Notes: generated from the sequence alone by a model not told the origin. A stretch of DNA of 64,000 bases from Pseudomonas flavescens (GCF_013408425.1 NZ_JACBYV010000001.1:2294001-2358000); one strand, 5' to 3'; shown: positions 28,633 through 37,818, counted from the stretch's first letter. A program made the numbers and translations.

Positions 28633-29002
28633 CGAGGCAGAGGCTCCGCAAAGAAATGCACCAGAAAAGAACATCCAGCCATCAGAAGGCACCACCAGGA
28701 GGCATATTTGATCGCCCCGCACGGGTTCCTGCTGAAAGCGAGCGCCATCCTGGTGCTCAACGATGCCCTCGACTCAATGCTTATTCATTAATTATCAATT
28801 AGTTAAGAACGCACCAGATAATTGCTTCCCTAGCAGTACAGGCACCAGAAACATGCATTTCAGGCACGAACGCACCACGCCAATGCAATGCTTATGCCTT
28901 TCAGGCCCGCTTCATTCCCGGCGATTCGCAGATAGACTGAACCTGGCCAATGGCAGCCACTCGAACCCCTTACACCGCATCACACCTACAGGAGAACGAT
29001 CC
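28633..29002. promoter_or_regulatory. Divergent control region with phased GCACCA motifs
   Basis: This 370-bp gap separates the ammonium transporter gene (minus) and the DUF883 gene (plus). GCACCA occurs at 28658, 28689, 28811, 28842 and 28872, with a related GCACGG at 28719 and the inverse TGGTGC at 28751. Nearly all spacings are 30-32 bp or multiples, that is three helical turns. The hexamer equals one arm of the NtrC site (TGCACCA-N5-TGGTGCA), but no complete inverted NtrC site and no GG-N10-GC sigma-54 promoter was found. No gene is seen in the gap. Confidence 0.4.
28939..28965 (+). promoter_or_regulatory. Candidate AlgU (sigma-E type) promoter
   Basis: GAACCT, a 16-bp spacer, then TCGAA resembles the extracytoplasmic-stress promoter (GAACTT-N16-TCTGA/TCAAA). 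It lies 38-64 bp upstream of the DUF883 gene. Envelope-stress control would suit a membrane-protein trio of this kind. Confidence 0.35.
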
Positions 29003-29332
29003 ATGGCCCGCCCACTTCCTTCACGCCCTGCTGCACCTGCCAATAAAGAAGAGCTGCTCGAAGAATTTCAGGCTCTGGTGCGCGACACCGAAGTTCTGCT
29101 GCAACACTCGGCCAGCCTGGTCGGCGATCAGGCCGAAGAGCTGCGCGCTCAGATCCGTGACAGCCTCGGCCGTGCGCGCTCGACGCTGAAGAACACCGAA
29201 GAGAACGTCGTGCTGCGCGGCAAGGCTGCGGTCGGCGCGACCGAAGACTATGTGCAGACCCATCCATGGCAGACCATCGGTATCGCCGCGGGCATTGGTA
29301 TACTGATCGGCATGCTCATTAGCCGACGTTGA
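29003..29332 (+). CDS. DUF883 (ElaB/YqjD-type) membrane-anchored protein
   Basis: 109 residues. AGGAGA precedes the ATG at 29003. A long amphipathic helical part (about 15-85: ELLEEFQALVRDTEVLLQHSA, EELRAQIRDSLGRARSTLKNTEE) ends in HPWQTIGIAAGIGILIGMLISRR, the C-terminal membrane anchor typical of ElaB/YqjD. In E. coli these proteins bind ribosomes at the inner membrane in stationary phase; the same role here is inference. It is first in a three-gene operon. Confidence 0.9.
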   Translation: MARPLPSRPAAPANKEELLEEFQALVRDTEVLLQHSASLVGDQAEELRAQIRDSLGRARSTLKNTEENVVLRGKAAVGATEDYVQTHPWQTIGIAAGIGILIGMLISRR

Positions 29333-29344
29333 TCAGGACAGCAC

Positions 29345-29731
29345 ATGGATGACAGCCAGACAGCAGCACCTCCCAGCCGCGGCCCTTCGCCGCGGCGTCT
29401 GGCCGGTGCCCTGCTCGGGCTGATCCACGGCCATGTGGCACTGTTCAGCGAAGAGTTCAAGGAGCAGCAGGCGCGTACCGTCACCCTGCTGATCCTGACC
29501 GGCCTGTGCATCTTGTTCGGGCTGCTGCTGATCATCGGCCTGTCTGCCGCGCTGCTGATCGCGTTTTGGGAAAGCCATCGCATTCTGGTGATTTCCCTGC
29601 TCTGCCTCTTCTACACCCTGGGCCTGCTTGCCTGTGCAGCGAGCCTCGTCCAGCGCATGCGCAACGCCCCCGCTCCATTCAGCGCCAGCCTCGAAGAGCT
29701 GGCCCGCGACCGGGAGCAACTGCTGCCATGA
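29345..29731 (+). CDS. YqjE-type (phage holin family superfamily) membrane protein
   Basis: 128 residues, twelve bases after the previous stop. It has two closely spaced membrane segments (LLILTGLCILFGLLLIIGLSAALLIAFW and ILVISLLCLFYTLGLLACAASL) between charged ends, the arrangement of the YqjE/DUF1469 family. Not a phage gene despite the family name. Its stop overlaps the ATG of the next gene (ATGA). Confidence 0.87.
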   Translation: MDDSQTAAPPSRGPSPRRLAGALLGLIHGHVALFSEEFKEQQARTVTLLILTGLCILFGLLLIIGLSAALLIAFWESHRILVISLLCLFYTLGLLACAASLVQRMRNAPAPFSASLEELARDREQLLP

Positions 29732-30069
29732 CCCGTGCACGCGACAAAGCCTCCACCCAGGAACTGCGCAAAACCATGCTGCGCCTGCGCCTGGAAATGC
29801 ATCGCCAGGAAATTCGCCACGAAACCATGGTCATCTTGCAGCCCCTGCAGAAAGCCAAGGACTTCGGTAACCACTGGCGCCAGGAACTCAAGGGCAGCAA
29901 TGCACCAATCTGGATCACTGGCGGCGCCTTCGCATTGACCCTGCTCGGCATGCGCGGGGGTCAATGGCGGCGCTGGCTGCGCATGGCCCTGGAGGCGTTC
30001 CCCAACCTGAGAAAACGCCCTGCGGGGCCTGAAGGCAAAAAGCCAGCAAAAGAGCCCGATCAGGTCTGA
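29728..30069 (+). CDS. YqjK-like hypothetical protein
   Basis: 113 residues. The ATG at 29728 overlaps the upstream stop as ATGA, which sets the start. N-terminal half is a highly charged helix (RDKASTQELRKTMLRLRLEM, HRQEIRHETM); a short hydrophobic stretch (APIWITGGAFALTLLGM) follows, then a basic, Lys/Pro-rich tail. By position (after DUF883 and YqjE) it corresponds to YqjK of E. coli. Function unknown. Confidence 0.8.
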   Translation: MTRARDKASTQELRKTMLRLRLEMHRQEIRHETMVILQPLQKAKDFGNHWRQELKGSNAPIWITGGAFALTLLGMRGGQWRRWLRMALEAFPNLRKRPAGPEGKKPAKEPDQV

Positions 30070-30152
30070 TGCTGGCCACATTCTTGCTAGTGTCATGGGT
30101 ATGAGCCGGATATTTCTCGGCATTACCTTTCCCTTCGCTAAGGATGTGCTCG

Positions 30153-31313
30153 GTGCTCGACGGTCAACCGCTCGCCGTCTTCCAACCCTTCATCGATACG
30201 GCTACCGGCCAGATTGCCGGTGTCGAAGCGCTGGCCCGGCTGCGTGACGCAGAAGGTCGCCTGCACTCGGCAGGGCCGCTGTTCGCCGATCCCAAGACAC
30301 CGCCAACCGCCCTGCGCCGCCTCGACCGGCAGGTACGCGAACAGGCGTTGATGCGTTTTCATGACGCCCCGTCGCAATGGTTCCTGAGCCTGAACATATC
30401 GCCACGCTGGATCAGCCGCCTGCGGCCCGATCAGGCGCTACCGAGCCTGCGGCAACTCGAACGCAGCGGCATCGATCCCAGGCGCGTGGTGTTCGAGATC
30501 ACCGAACTGGGCGGCGCGAGCCAGCGCCTGCCTGGGGTGGTGGCCCGCTATCGGGAAGCCGGAGCGCGTATCGCCATCGACGATTTCGGAGCCGGCTACT
30601 CGCAGCTAGACCGGGTACTGGCCTTGCGGCCCGATATCCTCAAGCTGGACATGCGCCTGTTCCAGGAAGCGGCCCGCGGCGGTCCCAGTGGCGAGGTGGT
30701 CAAGGCACTGGCGATGATGGCCGAGAAAACCGGTTGCTGGATCATCGCCGAAGGCGTGGAGACCAACGCCGAGCTGGACTTCGCTCTGGAATGCGGGGCT
30801 CGCTATGTCCAGGGCTATCTGTTCGCACGACCCGAACCGGGATTCTTCGAGAACGATGCGTTCGTCGAGCGTTTCGCCTTGCTGCGCGACGGCTACGTTC
30901 AACAGAAGCTGGCCGAACGCGCGCGCCTGATGAGCCTGCGCCGGCAACTCGCCGAGCTGTTCGCCGCCCTCAAGGACAATCTGGAAAGCGATTCGCCAAC
31001 GACGCTCGCCGCACCGCTCGCCTACCCCTGGCTGCTACGCCTGTACCAGTGTGACCGGCATGGCACCCAGACGACGCCCAACCTGGAATGGCGCGACGGC
31101 GCCTGGCAGGCCGATGACCGATACATCGGCCACAACTGGTCGTGGCGGCCATATTTCTACCAGTTGCTGGCCGAGGGCTGGGAAGAACGCAGGCTGATTC
31201 TGTCCAGCACCTATCGCGATGCGACCAGCAACCAGTACTGCCTCACGGCCGGGCAGTTCATCGACAACGGCAATCGTCTGTTGCTGGTCGATATCGATGC
31301 CCATGGACTTTAG
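30153..31313 (+). CDS. EAL-domain protein with C-terminal YkuI_C/PAS-like domain
   Basis: 386 residues from the GTG at 30153; AAGGA lies eight bases upstream, whereas the ATG at 30144 overlaps that site. The EAL domain (about 5-240) retains the metal and c-di-GMP contacts: GVEALARL, SLNISP, VFEITELG, AIDDFGAGYS, LKLDMRL, AEGVETN and QGYLFARP. It should therefore be an active c-di-GMP phosphodiesterase. The C-terminal about 120 residues (YPWLLRLYQCDRHG, YIGHNWSWRPYFYQLL, ILSSTYRDATSN) look like the PAS-fold sensory domain found in YkuI. No signal peptide; cytoplasmic. Confidence 0.85.
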   Translation: MLDGQPLAVFQPFIDTATGQIAGVEALARLRDAEGRLHSAGPLFADPKTPPTALRRLDRQVREQALMRFHDAPSQWFLSLNISPRWISRLRPDQALPSLRQLERSGIDPRRVVFEITELGGASQRLPGVVARYREAGARIAIDDFGAGYSQLDRVLALRPDILKLDMRLFQEAARGGPSGEVVKALAMMAEKTGCWIIAEGVETNAELDFALECGARYVQGYLFARPEPGFFENDAFVERFALLRDGYVQQKLAERARLMSLRRQLAELFAALKDNLESDSPTTLAAPLAYPWLLRLYQCDRHGTQTTPNLEWRDGAWQADDRYIGHNWSWRPYFYQLLAEGWEERRLILSSTYRDATSNQYCLTAGQFIDNGNRLLLVDIDAHGL

Positions 31314-31444
31314 TGGATGCGGCCTTGCAGTTGCTCCAGCGAACAGGGAAGCTAACGGACAATTCGCGTGCGCGCAGCCTTCGGCAAAGCGCATGCACCT
31401 GACCGACGAAGGCCGCGCCGTCGTCTCCGGCAAAGGAAGCACGC

Positions 31445-32776
31445 TTGGACTGGCAAACCCTGCTTACCCGTGAACGACTCGGCAAACCGTCGCCCAGCGC
31501 CGACGAGCTGGGCCGCAGCCCCTTCCACAAGGACCATGACCGGATCATCTTCTCCGGTGCCTTTCGGCGCCTGGGCCGCAAGACCCAGGTGCACCCGGTG
31601 TCCAGCAACGACCACATCCACACGCGGCTGACCCACTCGCTGGAGGTCAGCTGCGTCGGCCGCTCCCTGGGCATGCGCGTCGGCGAGATACTGCGCAGCG
31701 AACTGCCCTCCTGGTGCGAGCCGAGCGACCTGGGCATGGTGGTGCAGTCGTCCTGCCTGGCTCACGACATTGGCAACCCGCCGTTCGGTCATTCCGGCGA
31801 AGACGCCATTCGCCACTGGTTCCAACAGGCGGCCGGACGGGGCTGGCTGGACGCCATGAGCGATGCCGAACGCGGCGACTTCCTCAGTTTCGAGGGTAAC
31901 GCCCAGGGCTTTCGGGTGCTCACTCAACTGGAGTACCACCAGTTCGACGGCGGCACACGGCTGACCTACGCGACCCTCGGCGCTTACCTCAAGTACCCCT
32001 GGACGTCCCGCCATGCGGAAGCCCTGGGTTACAAGAAGCACAAGTTCGGCTGCTACCAGAGCGAGCTGCCATTGCTCGAACAGATCGCCAGCAAGCTCGG
32101 CCTGCCGCAACTCGAGGAACAGCGCTGGGCGCGTCATCCTCTGGTCTACTTGATGGAGGCGGCAGACGACATCTGCTACGGCCTGATCGACCTCGAAGAC
32201 GGCCTGGAAATGGAGCTGCTCGACTACGCCGAAGTGGAGTCGCTGCTGCTCGATCTGGTCGGCGATGATCTGCCGGAAACCTATCGCCAGCTGGGGCCCC
32301 ACGACTCACGCCGCCGCAAGCTGGCGATCCTGCGCGGCAAGGCCATCGAGCACCTCACCAACTCGGCGGCCCACGCCTTCGTCGAACAGCAGTCGGCACT
32401 GCTGGCCGGCACTCTGGAAGGCGATCTGGTCGAGCACATGCACGGCCCGGCCAAGAACTGCGTGCAAGCTGCCAAGGCCATGGCCCGGGAGAAGATCTTT
32501 CAGGACAAACGCAAGACGCTCCACGAGATCGGCGCCTACACCACCCTGGAAATCCTCCTCAACGCCTTCTGCGGCGCGGCGCTGGAACAACATGGCGGGC
32601 GCACGCCGTCGTTCAAGAACCGGCGCATCCTCGACCTGCTTGGCCACAACGCGCCAGATCCGCACTGGCCTCTGTACCGCTCCTTCCTGCGGATGATCGA
32701 CTTCATTGCCGGCATGACCGATAGCTACGCCACCGAAATGGCGCGCGAAATGACCGGTCGCTCGAGCCCGGTCTGA
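31445..32776 (+). CDS. dgt: Deoxyguanosinetriphosphate triphosphohydrolase-like protein
   Basis: 443 residues starting at a TTG at 31445 with AAAGGAAG five bases before it. HD-superfamily dNTPase: [16 protein letters not shown] and [16 protein letters not shown] supply the HD metal-binding residues; [16 protein letters not shown] supplies the downstream aspartate. It hydrolyses dNTPs to nucleosides and triphosphate, balancing dNTP pools. The next gene starts two bases after the stop. Confidence 0.93.
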   Translation: MDWQTLLTRERLGKPSPSADELGRSPFHKDHDRIIFSGAFRRLGRKTQVHPVSSNDHIHTRLTHSLEVSCVGRSLGMRVGEILRSELPSWCEPSDLGMVVQSSCLAHDIGNPPFGHSGEDAIRHWFQQAAGRGWLDAMSDAERGDFLSFEGNAQGFRVLTQLEYHQFDGGTRLTYATLGAYLKYPWTSRHAEALGYKKHKFGCYQSELPLLEQIASKLGLPQLEEQRWARHPLVYLMEAADDICYGLIDLEDGLEMELLDYAEVESLLLDLVGDDLPETYRQLGPHDSRRRKLAILRGKAIEHLTNSAAHAFVEQQSALLAGTLEGDLVEHMHGPAKNCVQAAKAMAREKIFQDKRKTLHEIGAYTTLEILLNAFCGAALEQHGGRTPSFKNRRILDLLGHNAPDPHWPLYRSFLRMIDFIAGMTDSYATEMAREMTGRSSPV

Positions 32777-32778
32777 GC

Positions 32779-33876
32779 ATGCGCCAGGTATTGCGACAGC
32801 TGTTCAGCTGGCACGCCGGGCCACCCGCCTGGGGGCCGGCCGTGGTGGCGGGCCTGGGCTGTGCGCTGCCGTTGCTGCTGGGGCTGTTCAGCGCTCATCC
32901 TGGCTTCCTGTGGGCCTCGGTCGGCGCCTTTCAGGCTGCCCAGGCCAATCCGCTGCATCGCTTCGGCATGCTGCGCATGCTACTGCTCACCGGGCTGGGC
33001 GCCTGCAGCGCCGGGCTGGGTTTCTGGTCGGCCACGCACCCACTGATCAGCCTGTCGCTGTTCGCCGCCTTCGGCCTGCTGCTGGCCTGGCTGCAGCGTT
33101 ACGGCACCGAGGCGGGCAAGCTGGGTATCGGCCTCACCGTGTGCCTGTGCCTGGGGCAAGGCCAATACGGCAGCAGCAGCCTGAACAATCCCTACGCCAT
33201 CGCCATGCTGTTCATTCTCGGCGGGCTCTGGGTGATGCTCCTGGCGTTCGGCCTGCGCGGCGTCCACGGCCTGCGCATGTGGCCGTACATGCCGCGCCTG
33301 GTGAGCCTGCTCAAGGTGCTGCGCCGCCACGCACGTCGCCAGTCGCGCCAGCAATGGTGGTTGTACGCCACGGGCTGCACGCTGGCGGTATCGCTGGCTG
33401 GTCTGATCGTCAACCTCGCGCACCTGCAGCGCGGCTACTGGCTGACCCTCGCGGTGGTCACCACGCTGCAGCTGGAGTTCAGGGGGAGCCTGGTGCGCGC
33501 CCTGCAGGCGAGCATGGCCAGCCTGAGCGCTGCCGGGCTGCTGATCCTGTTCGGCAACAGCCTGCAGAGCCCACCGCTGATGGTGGCCATCATGCTGCCG
33601 CTGATCACCCTCAGTCGTGCGCTGCAGGCCCACAACTACGGTCTGTTCGTGCTGCAGACCACGGTGTGCTTCGTGCTGCTCGCGGAGAGCCTGGCCAGGG
33701 ACTGGCACCTGCCACAGGTACGCCTGTTCAACGTCACCCTCGGCATCCTGCTGGCGCTGTTCATCGCCCTGCTGATGCATGGCCTGCGGCAATGGCTGGA
33801 CAATCGAGCCGAAGCAAAACGGCGACCAGTCGGCAATAACGACCCAGCGCATTCACATGAGTCGACAGGATCCTGA
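32779..33876 (+). CDS. FUSC family membrane protein
   Basis: 365 residues with two blocks of hydrophobic spans separated by a basic loop (about 165-200, VLRRHARRQSRQQWWLY), as in the fusaric-acid-resistance/aromatic-acid exporter family. GYWLTLAVVTTLQLEFRGSLVRALQ is the conserved FUSC core. It has only the membrane half; the large soluble domain of longer YccS/AaeB members is absent. Two-base spacing to dgt suggests co-transcription. Substrate unknown. Confidence 0.82.
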   Translation: MRQVLRQLFSWHAGPPAWGPAVVAGLGCALPLLLGLFSAHPGFLWASVGAFQAAQANPLHRFGMLRMLLLTGLGACSAGLGFWSATHPLISLSLFAAFGLLLAWLQRYGTEAGKLGIGLTVCLCLGQGQYGSSSLNNPYAIAMLFILGGLWVMLLAFGLRGVHGLRMWPYMPRLVSLLKVLRRHARRQSRQQWWLYATGCTLAVSLAGLIVNLAHLQRGYWLTLAVVTTLQLEFRGSLVRALQASMASLSAAGLLILFGNSLQSPPLMVAIMLPLITLSRALQAHNYGLFVLQTTVCFVLLAESLARDWHLPQVRLFNVTLGILLALFIALLMHGLRQWLDNRAEAKRRPVGNNDPAHSHESTGS

Positions 33877-33926
33877 ACGCTTGACTATGCTGGCCAGTTA
33901 ATAGCGCAACCATGGAGCGAGGCGCG

Positions 33927-35705
33927 ATGCCCGGCAGTTTCCGCCCCGCAGAACGCAGATTACCCCTGCACGTCCACATCAGCGTGCTGTTCATGCTCAT
34001 GCTGCTGCTCGCCGGCGGCGCACTGGGCCTGTTCAACTACCGCCAGACCACCGCGATCATCTTTTCCAGCAGCGCGACCCTGTTCGAACACATCCAGCAG
34101 GATGTGCACCGCGATATCAGTGCCACCTACCAGCCCATTCGGCATCTGCTCGGTGTACTGGCCTACGCGCAAGGCGCTCGCAGTGATGACCTGCAAACGC
34201 GCATGACGCTGCTCGCCCCCTTCGCCCAGGCCCTGCGTGACAATCCCAAGCTGGCTTCGCTGTATCTCGGTTACCGCAGCGGCGACTTTTTCATGGTTCG
34301 AGCCCTGCGTACCCGAGCCATCCAGCGACAGTTCCAGGCGCCTGACGGTGCATCCCTGCAAATCTGGTCGGTCGAGCAGCACGATGCTGGCAGAATCGGC
34401 GAGTATCTGTTCTTCGACGACGCGCTGAATCTGCTGGAGAGGCGCACGTTGGGCAGTCAGGATTACGACCCGCGCATGCGCGAGTGGTACAGCCGTGCCC
34501 GCAGTCAGAAAGGCAGCGTCACCACCACGCCCTACGTATTCTTCTCCTCGGGCGCGATCGGCACCACCCTCGCCAATGCCGCCGGTGAGGAGGCGGTAAT
34601 TGCCGCGGATCTGACCCTGGAAGATCTCTCCGCCACCCTGATCAAGCACAAGGTCACTCCCAATAGCGAAGTGGTGCTGTTCGATGCCCGAGGCCTGGCC
34701 GTGGCCTATCCCGATAGCCAGCGCCTGCTCAACCACACGCCCGAGCCACGACTGCGGCCAGTGACCGAGCTGCTACCGGAGCTGGCCGGCACGCTGGACG
34801 AACTGGCTCCGGGACACAACCAGCAGGGTATCGAGACGCTGAACAAGCGCCGCTGGGTGGTCTCACGCAGCCACGTCAGCGAAGGTGGGCCCGATGGCCT
34901 GTACCTGGCACTGCTGGTGCCCGAGGACGAACTGCTCGCCGACGCCTACCGGATCCGCTGGCAAGGCGCGCTGATTACCCTGACCACCCTGCTGCTGTGT
35001 CTGCCGATCGCCTGGCTGGTGTCGCGTTGCATCACCCGTCCGCTGGCCGCCCTGCAGGATCAAACCGAAGCCATGGGGCGTTTCGACTTCGCCGCGGCAG
35101 GCGGCATACGCTCCTCGGTACTGGAAGTGGATTGCCTGGCCCAGGCCATGGCCCGGATGAATCGGGCCCTCATCCATTACCAGCAGATCATCGCCGAACT
35201 GGGACATCAACCGAGCGTTCAGGCGCTGCTGAAATGGATAACCCGGCAGACCCTGCAGGCCATCGATGCCCAGGCTGGCATCGTCTATCTGGTCGAGGAT
35301 GGGCGCCTGCGAGCGCAAACGCTGGAGTTGGAACACAGTGGTGACAGGCTGCGCGTCAGCGACCTGCAGACCCAGCCGCTGGATGGCGGCGATTCGCCGG
35401 TCTGGCTGGCCCAGGCTCTGGATCAGGGCACCGCAGCACTGTCACTGGGCTTCGACAAGGCCGGCGATCTTCAGCCGCTGCTCAATGCGCTCGGGACACC
35501 GCGTGTGAACGTACTGGCCATTGCCTTGCGTGATCGACAGGGCAAGCTGCTCGGCCTCTTCGTGCTGCTTCAAGGCGAGCTGCTGGACGGCCATCGCGGC
35601 ATCCGTCATGAACAATGCGTGGCATTCAGTGAAGCCGTGGCAGCGATTACCGCGCGGCATCTGGAAAGTCGTCAGGCCGAAGAGCCCGAGAGCGGAGCTG
35701 GATGA
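33927..35705 (+). CDS. Cache-HAMP-GAF membrane sensor without recognisable output domain
   Basis: 592 residues from the ATG at 33927 (preceded by GAGCGAGG; an ATG at 33912 is also open). First membrane span at about residues 18-38, then a periplasmic dCache-like domain (about 40-330; YDPRMREWYSRARSQKGSV is typical). A second span follows (LITLTTLLLCLPIAWLVS), a HAMP-like linker (ITRPLAALQDQTEAMGRFDF) and a GAF-like domain (about 430-590). Related sensors normally end in a GGDEF, EAL, HD-GYP, kinase or methyl-accepting module; here the frame stops right after GAF and is followed by a hairpin terminator. No frameshifted remnant is visible. It may act through a partner protein. Confidence 0.8.
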   Translation: MPGSFRPAERRLPLHVHISVLFMLMLLLAGGALGLFNYRQTTAIIFSSSATLFEHIQQDVHRDISATYQPIRHLLGVLAYAQGARSDDLQTRMTLLAPFAQALRDNPKLASLYLGYRSGDFFMVRALRTRAIQRQFQAPDGASLQIWSVEQHDAGRIGEYLFFDDALNLLERRTLGSQDYDPRMREWYSRARSQKGSVTTTPYVFFSSGAIGTTLANAAGEEAVIAADLTLEDLSATLIKHKVTPNSEVVLFDARGLAVAYPDSQRLLNHTPEPRLRPVTELLPELAGTLDELAPGHNQQGIETLNKRRWVVSRSHVSEGGPDGLYLALLVPEDELLADAYRIRWQGALITLTTLLLCLPIAWLVSRCITRPLAALQDQTEAMGRFDFAAAGGIRSSVLEVDCLAQAMARMNRALIHYQQIIAELGHQPSVQALLKWITRQTLQAIDAQAGIVYLVEDGRLRAQTLELEHSGDRLRVSDLQTQPLDGGDSPVWLAQALDQGTAALSLGFDKAGDLQPLLNALGTPRVNVLAIALRDRQGKLLGLFVLLQGELLDGHRGIRHEQCVAFSEAVAAITARHLESRQAEEPESGAG

Positions 35706-35759
35706 AGGCTGCTGCGCCGGCTCAGGTTGTCTAGACCGTCATCGTCCTGCGCAAATGAG

Positions 35760-35781
35760 AAGGGCCTCGAACGAGGCCCTT
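35760..35781. terminator. Hairpin terminator between converging genes
   Basis: AAGGGCCTC and GAGGCCCTT form a 9-bp stem with loop GAAC, between the sensor gene (plus) and yggL (minus). On the minus strand the stem is followed by CTCATTTGC, a weak T-tract. Confidence 0.7.
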
Positions 35782-35788
35782 GCAGGAA

Positions 35789-36133
35789 TCAGGAAGCCGA
35801 GTTGATCTCGTTTTCCGGATACCAGACGTCGAGCAGCGGGCTGACGCTGAAATCGACCAGTTCCGAACGCCCCTTCAGCCAGGCTTCGACAGCGGCGCGC
35901 TGCTCTTCGCTGACCGAGCCGCGCTTGGACAGGCACACCAGGCCGTAGTCGTCACCGCCCACATAGCCAAGGCCGTTGGCAGTCATGGCGTCGCTCAGGA
36001 AGGCATCGAGAAAGGCGTCGACGGCTTCGTCGCTCAGGTCTTCCTTGAAGTTCAGGTTCAGTTCGAAACCCAGCTCCTGGAATTCGTCGACACAGAGTTT
36101 CTTGCGCAGACGACGGGAACGATTGGTAGCCAT
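35789..36133 (-). CDS. yggL: YggL family (50S ribosome-binding) protein
   Basis: 114 residues. N-terminus NRSRRLRKKLCVDEFQELGFEL is the family signature; acidic middle and LDVWYPENE ending also fit. E. coli YggL has been reported to associate with the 50S ribosomal subunit. Located between a sensor gene and dacB, as in other pseudomonads. Confidence 0.9.
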   Translation of the reverse strand: MATNRSRRLRKKLCVDEFQELGFELNLNFKEDLSDEAVDAFLDAFLSDAMTANGLGYVGGDDYGLVCLSKRGSVSEEQRAAVEAWLKGRSELVDFSVSPLLDVWYPENEINSAS

Positions 36134-36289
36134 GGGTAAAAATCCTTCAGAGTGATAACGCGCGGCACTCTACCAGCTTCACGGCCACGATGCCCGTCAG
36201 CTGATGAAAAACCCGGCGATTGCAGCCCTGATAGCGCAGCCATGGGGCATAATGCGCGGCATTGTCCCAAACCGCTGTGGGAGCTCGTA

Positions 36290-37768
36290 ATGCGATTTTC
36301 CGTTGTACCCGTCGTCCGGAGGCTGCGCATCCTCCGCCCTCTGGCCCTCGCCTGCCTCGTACTGCCCACTGCCCTGCCCGCCCATGCGGCGACCAGCGCC
36401 AACCTCCCGGAAAGCGTGGCCAAGAGCCTCAAGGCCAACAAGATCGGCCAGCAATCGTTGTCGGTGGTCACCCTGCCGCTCACTGGCCCAGGCAACGGCA
36501 CCATCTTCAATGCCGATGTGTCGGTGAATCCGGCTTCGACCATGAAGCTGCTGACCACCTTCGCCGCACTGGAACTGCTCGGCCCGACCTATCAGTGGAA
36601 GACCGAGTTCTATACCGACGGCCAGCTCAAGGACGGCGTACTCAACGGCAACCTGTACCTCAAGGGGGGCGGTGACCCCAAGCTGAACATGGAAAAGCTC
36701 TGGCTGCTGCTGCGCGATCTGAGGGCCAATGGCGTGCGTCAGGTGACTGGCGACCTGGTGCTCGATCGCAGCTATTTCTCGCAACCGGACCTGCCCGCCT
36801 TCGACGACGACGGCGGCGATGCCAACAAGCCCTATCTGGTCACCCCCGACTCGCTGCTGGTCAACCTCAAGGCGCTGCGCTTCATCGCCCGCGCCGAAAA
36901 TGGCAAGGTCACTGTCGCTGCCGAGCCACCGCTGGCGGGGTTGACGCTGGATAATCAGGTCAAGGTGCTCAAGGCTGGCAAATGCCCCGCCTGGCCGGAC
37001 GTGCGCTACAACCCGGTCAAGGAGTTCGACGGCACCCGGGTGATCGTCACCGGCCAGTTGACCGATGGCTGCAGCGCCCAGACCTACCTGTCGCTACTCG
37101 ACCATCCCGGCTATGCAGCGGGTGCCGTGCGCGCCATCTTCCAGGAACTGGGCGGCAGCATCATGGGCAAGAACCGCCAAGCCGATGTGCCGAAGAGCGC
37201 GAGCCTGCTGGCGCGAGCCTTTTCCCCGGATCTGGTGGAAATCATCCGCGACATCAACAAGTACAGCAACAACACCATGGCCCGGCAGCTGTTCCTCAGC
37301 ATCGGCGCGCAGAATCGCACCAATGCGGACGTCGACGACGCCCACGCTGCGCAGCGGGTGATTCGCGCCTGGTTGGCCCGCAAGGGCATTACCGCGCCGC
37401 AGTTGGTAATGGAGAACGGCTCCGGGCTGTCCCGGGCGGAGCGCCTGAGCGCGCGAGAAATGGGCCGTATTCTGGAGGCTGCCTGGAAGAGCCCTTATGC
37501 CGCCGAATTCATAAGCTCGATGCCGATCGTCGCGCTGGACGGCACCATGCGCAAACGCCTGCGTAACACGCCGATGGCCGGCCAGGCGCACATCAAGACC
37601 GGCACCCTGAACAACGTGCGCGCCATCGCCGGCTTCAGCCGCGACAGCAATGGCAACAGCTGGGCCGTGGTGGCGATCCTCAACGACCCAAAACCCTGGG
37701 GCGCTTCGGTGATTCTCGATCAGGTGCTGCTCGACCTCTACAAGCAGCCGAAGAGCGCTGCCAGATAA
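36290..37768 (+). CDS. dacB: D-alanyl-D-alanine carboxypeptidase/endopeptidase (PBP4 type)
   Basis: 492 residues from the ATG at 36290 (GGGAG six bases upstream). Signal peptide ends near PAHA. The penicillin-binding motifs are SxxK in NPASTMKLLT (about 84), SxN as YSNN (about 326) and KTG in HIKTGTLN (about 433). Class C low-molecular-weight PBPs trim and cleave peptidoglycan cross-links in the periplasm. The large insertion between SxxK and SxN typical of DacB is present. Confidence 0.94.
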   Translation: MRFSVVPVVRRLRILRPLALACLVLPTALPAHAATSANLPESVAKSLKANKIGQQSLSVVTLPLTGPGNGTIFNADVSVNPASTMKLLTTFAALELLGPTYQWKTEFYTDGQLKDGVLNGNLYLKGGGDPKLNMEKLWLLLRDLRANGVRQVTGDLVLDRSYFSQPDLPAFDDDGGDANKPYLVTPDSLLVNLKALRFIARAENGKVTVAAEPPLAGLTLDNQVKVLKAGKCPAWPDVRYNPVKEFDGTRVIVTGQLTDGCSAQTYLSLLDHPGYAAGAVRAIFQELGGSIMGKNRQADVPKSASLLARAFSPDLVEIIRDINKYSNNTMARQLFLSIGAQNRTNADVDDAHAAQRVIRAWLARKGITAPQLVMENGSGLSRAERLSAREMGRILEAAWKSPYAAEFISSMPIVALDGTMRKRLRNTPMAGQAHIKTGTLNNVRAIAGFSRDSNGNSWAVVAILNDPKPWGASVILDQVLLDLYKQPKSAAR

Positions 37769-37779
37769 AAGCATGACGT

Positions 37780-37818
37780 CGCAGCGACACCCGGGAGAAC
37801 GCCCTGGGTATCGCTGCG
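37780..37818. terminator. Hairpin between converging dacB and rlmKL
   Basis: CGCAGCGA-C-ACCC pairs with GGGT-A-TCGCTGCG (12 pairs, one internal mismatch), with an inner GGG/CCC. No T-run follows, so it may be a dispersed intergenic repeat or a processing hairpin rather than a classic terminator. Confidence 0.45.

Noticed and set aside
28633..29002. Sigma-54 promoter plus NtrC sites for the ammonium transporter.
   Set aside because: No GG-N10-GC promoter found on either strand, and no complete inverted NtrC site; only half-sites.
35706..35788. Frameshifted output domain after the GAF sensor.
   Set aside because: Only about 80 bp to yggL, filled by a hairpin terminator; no space for a domain.
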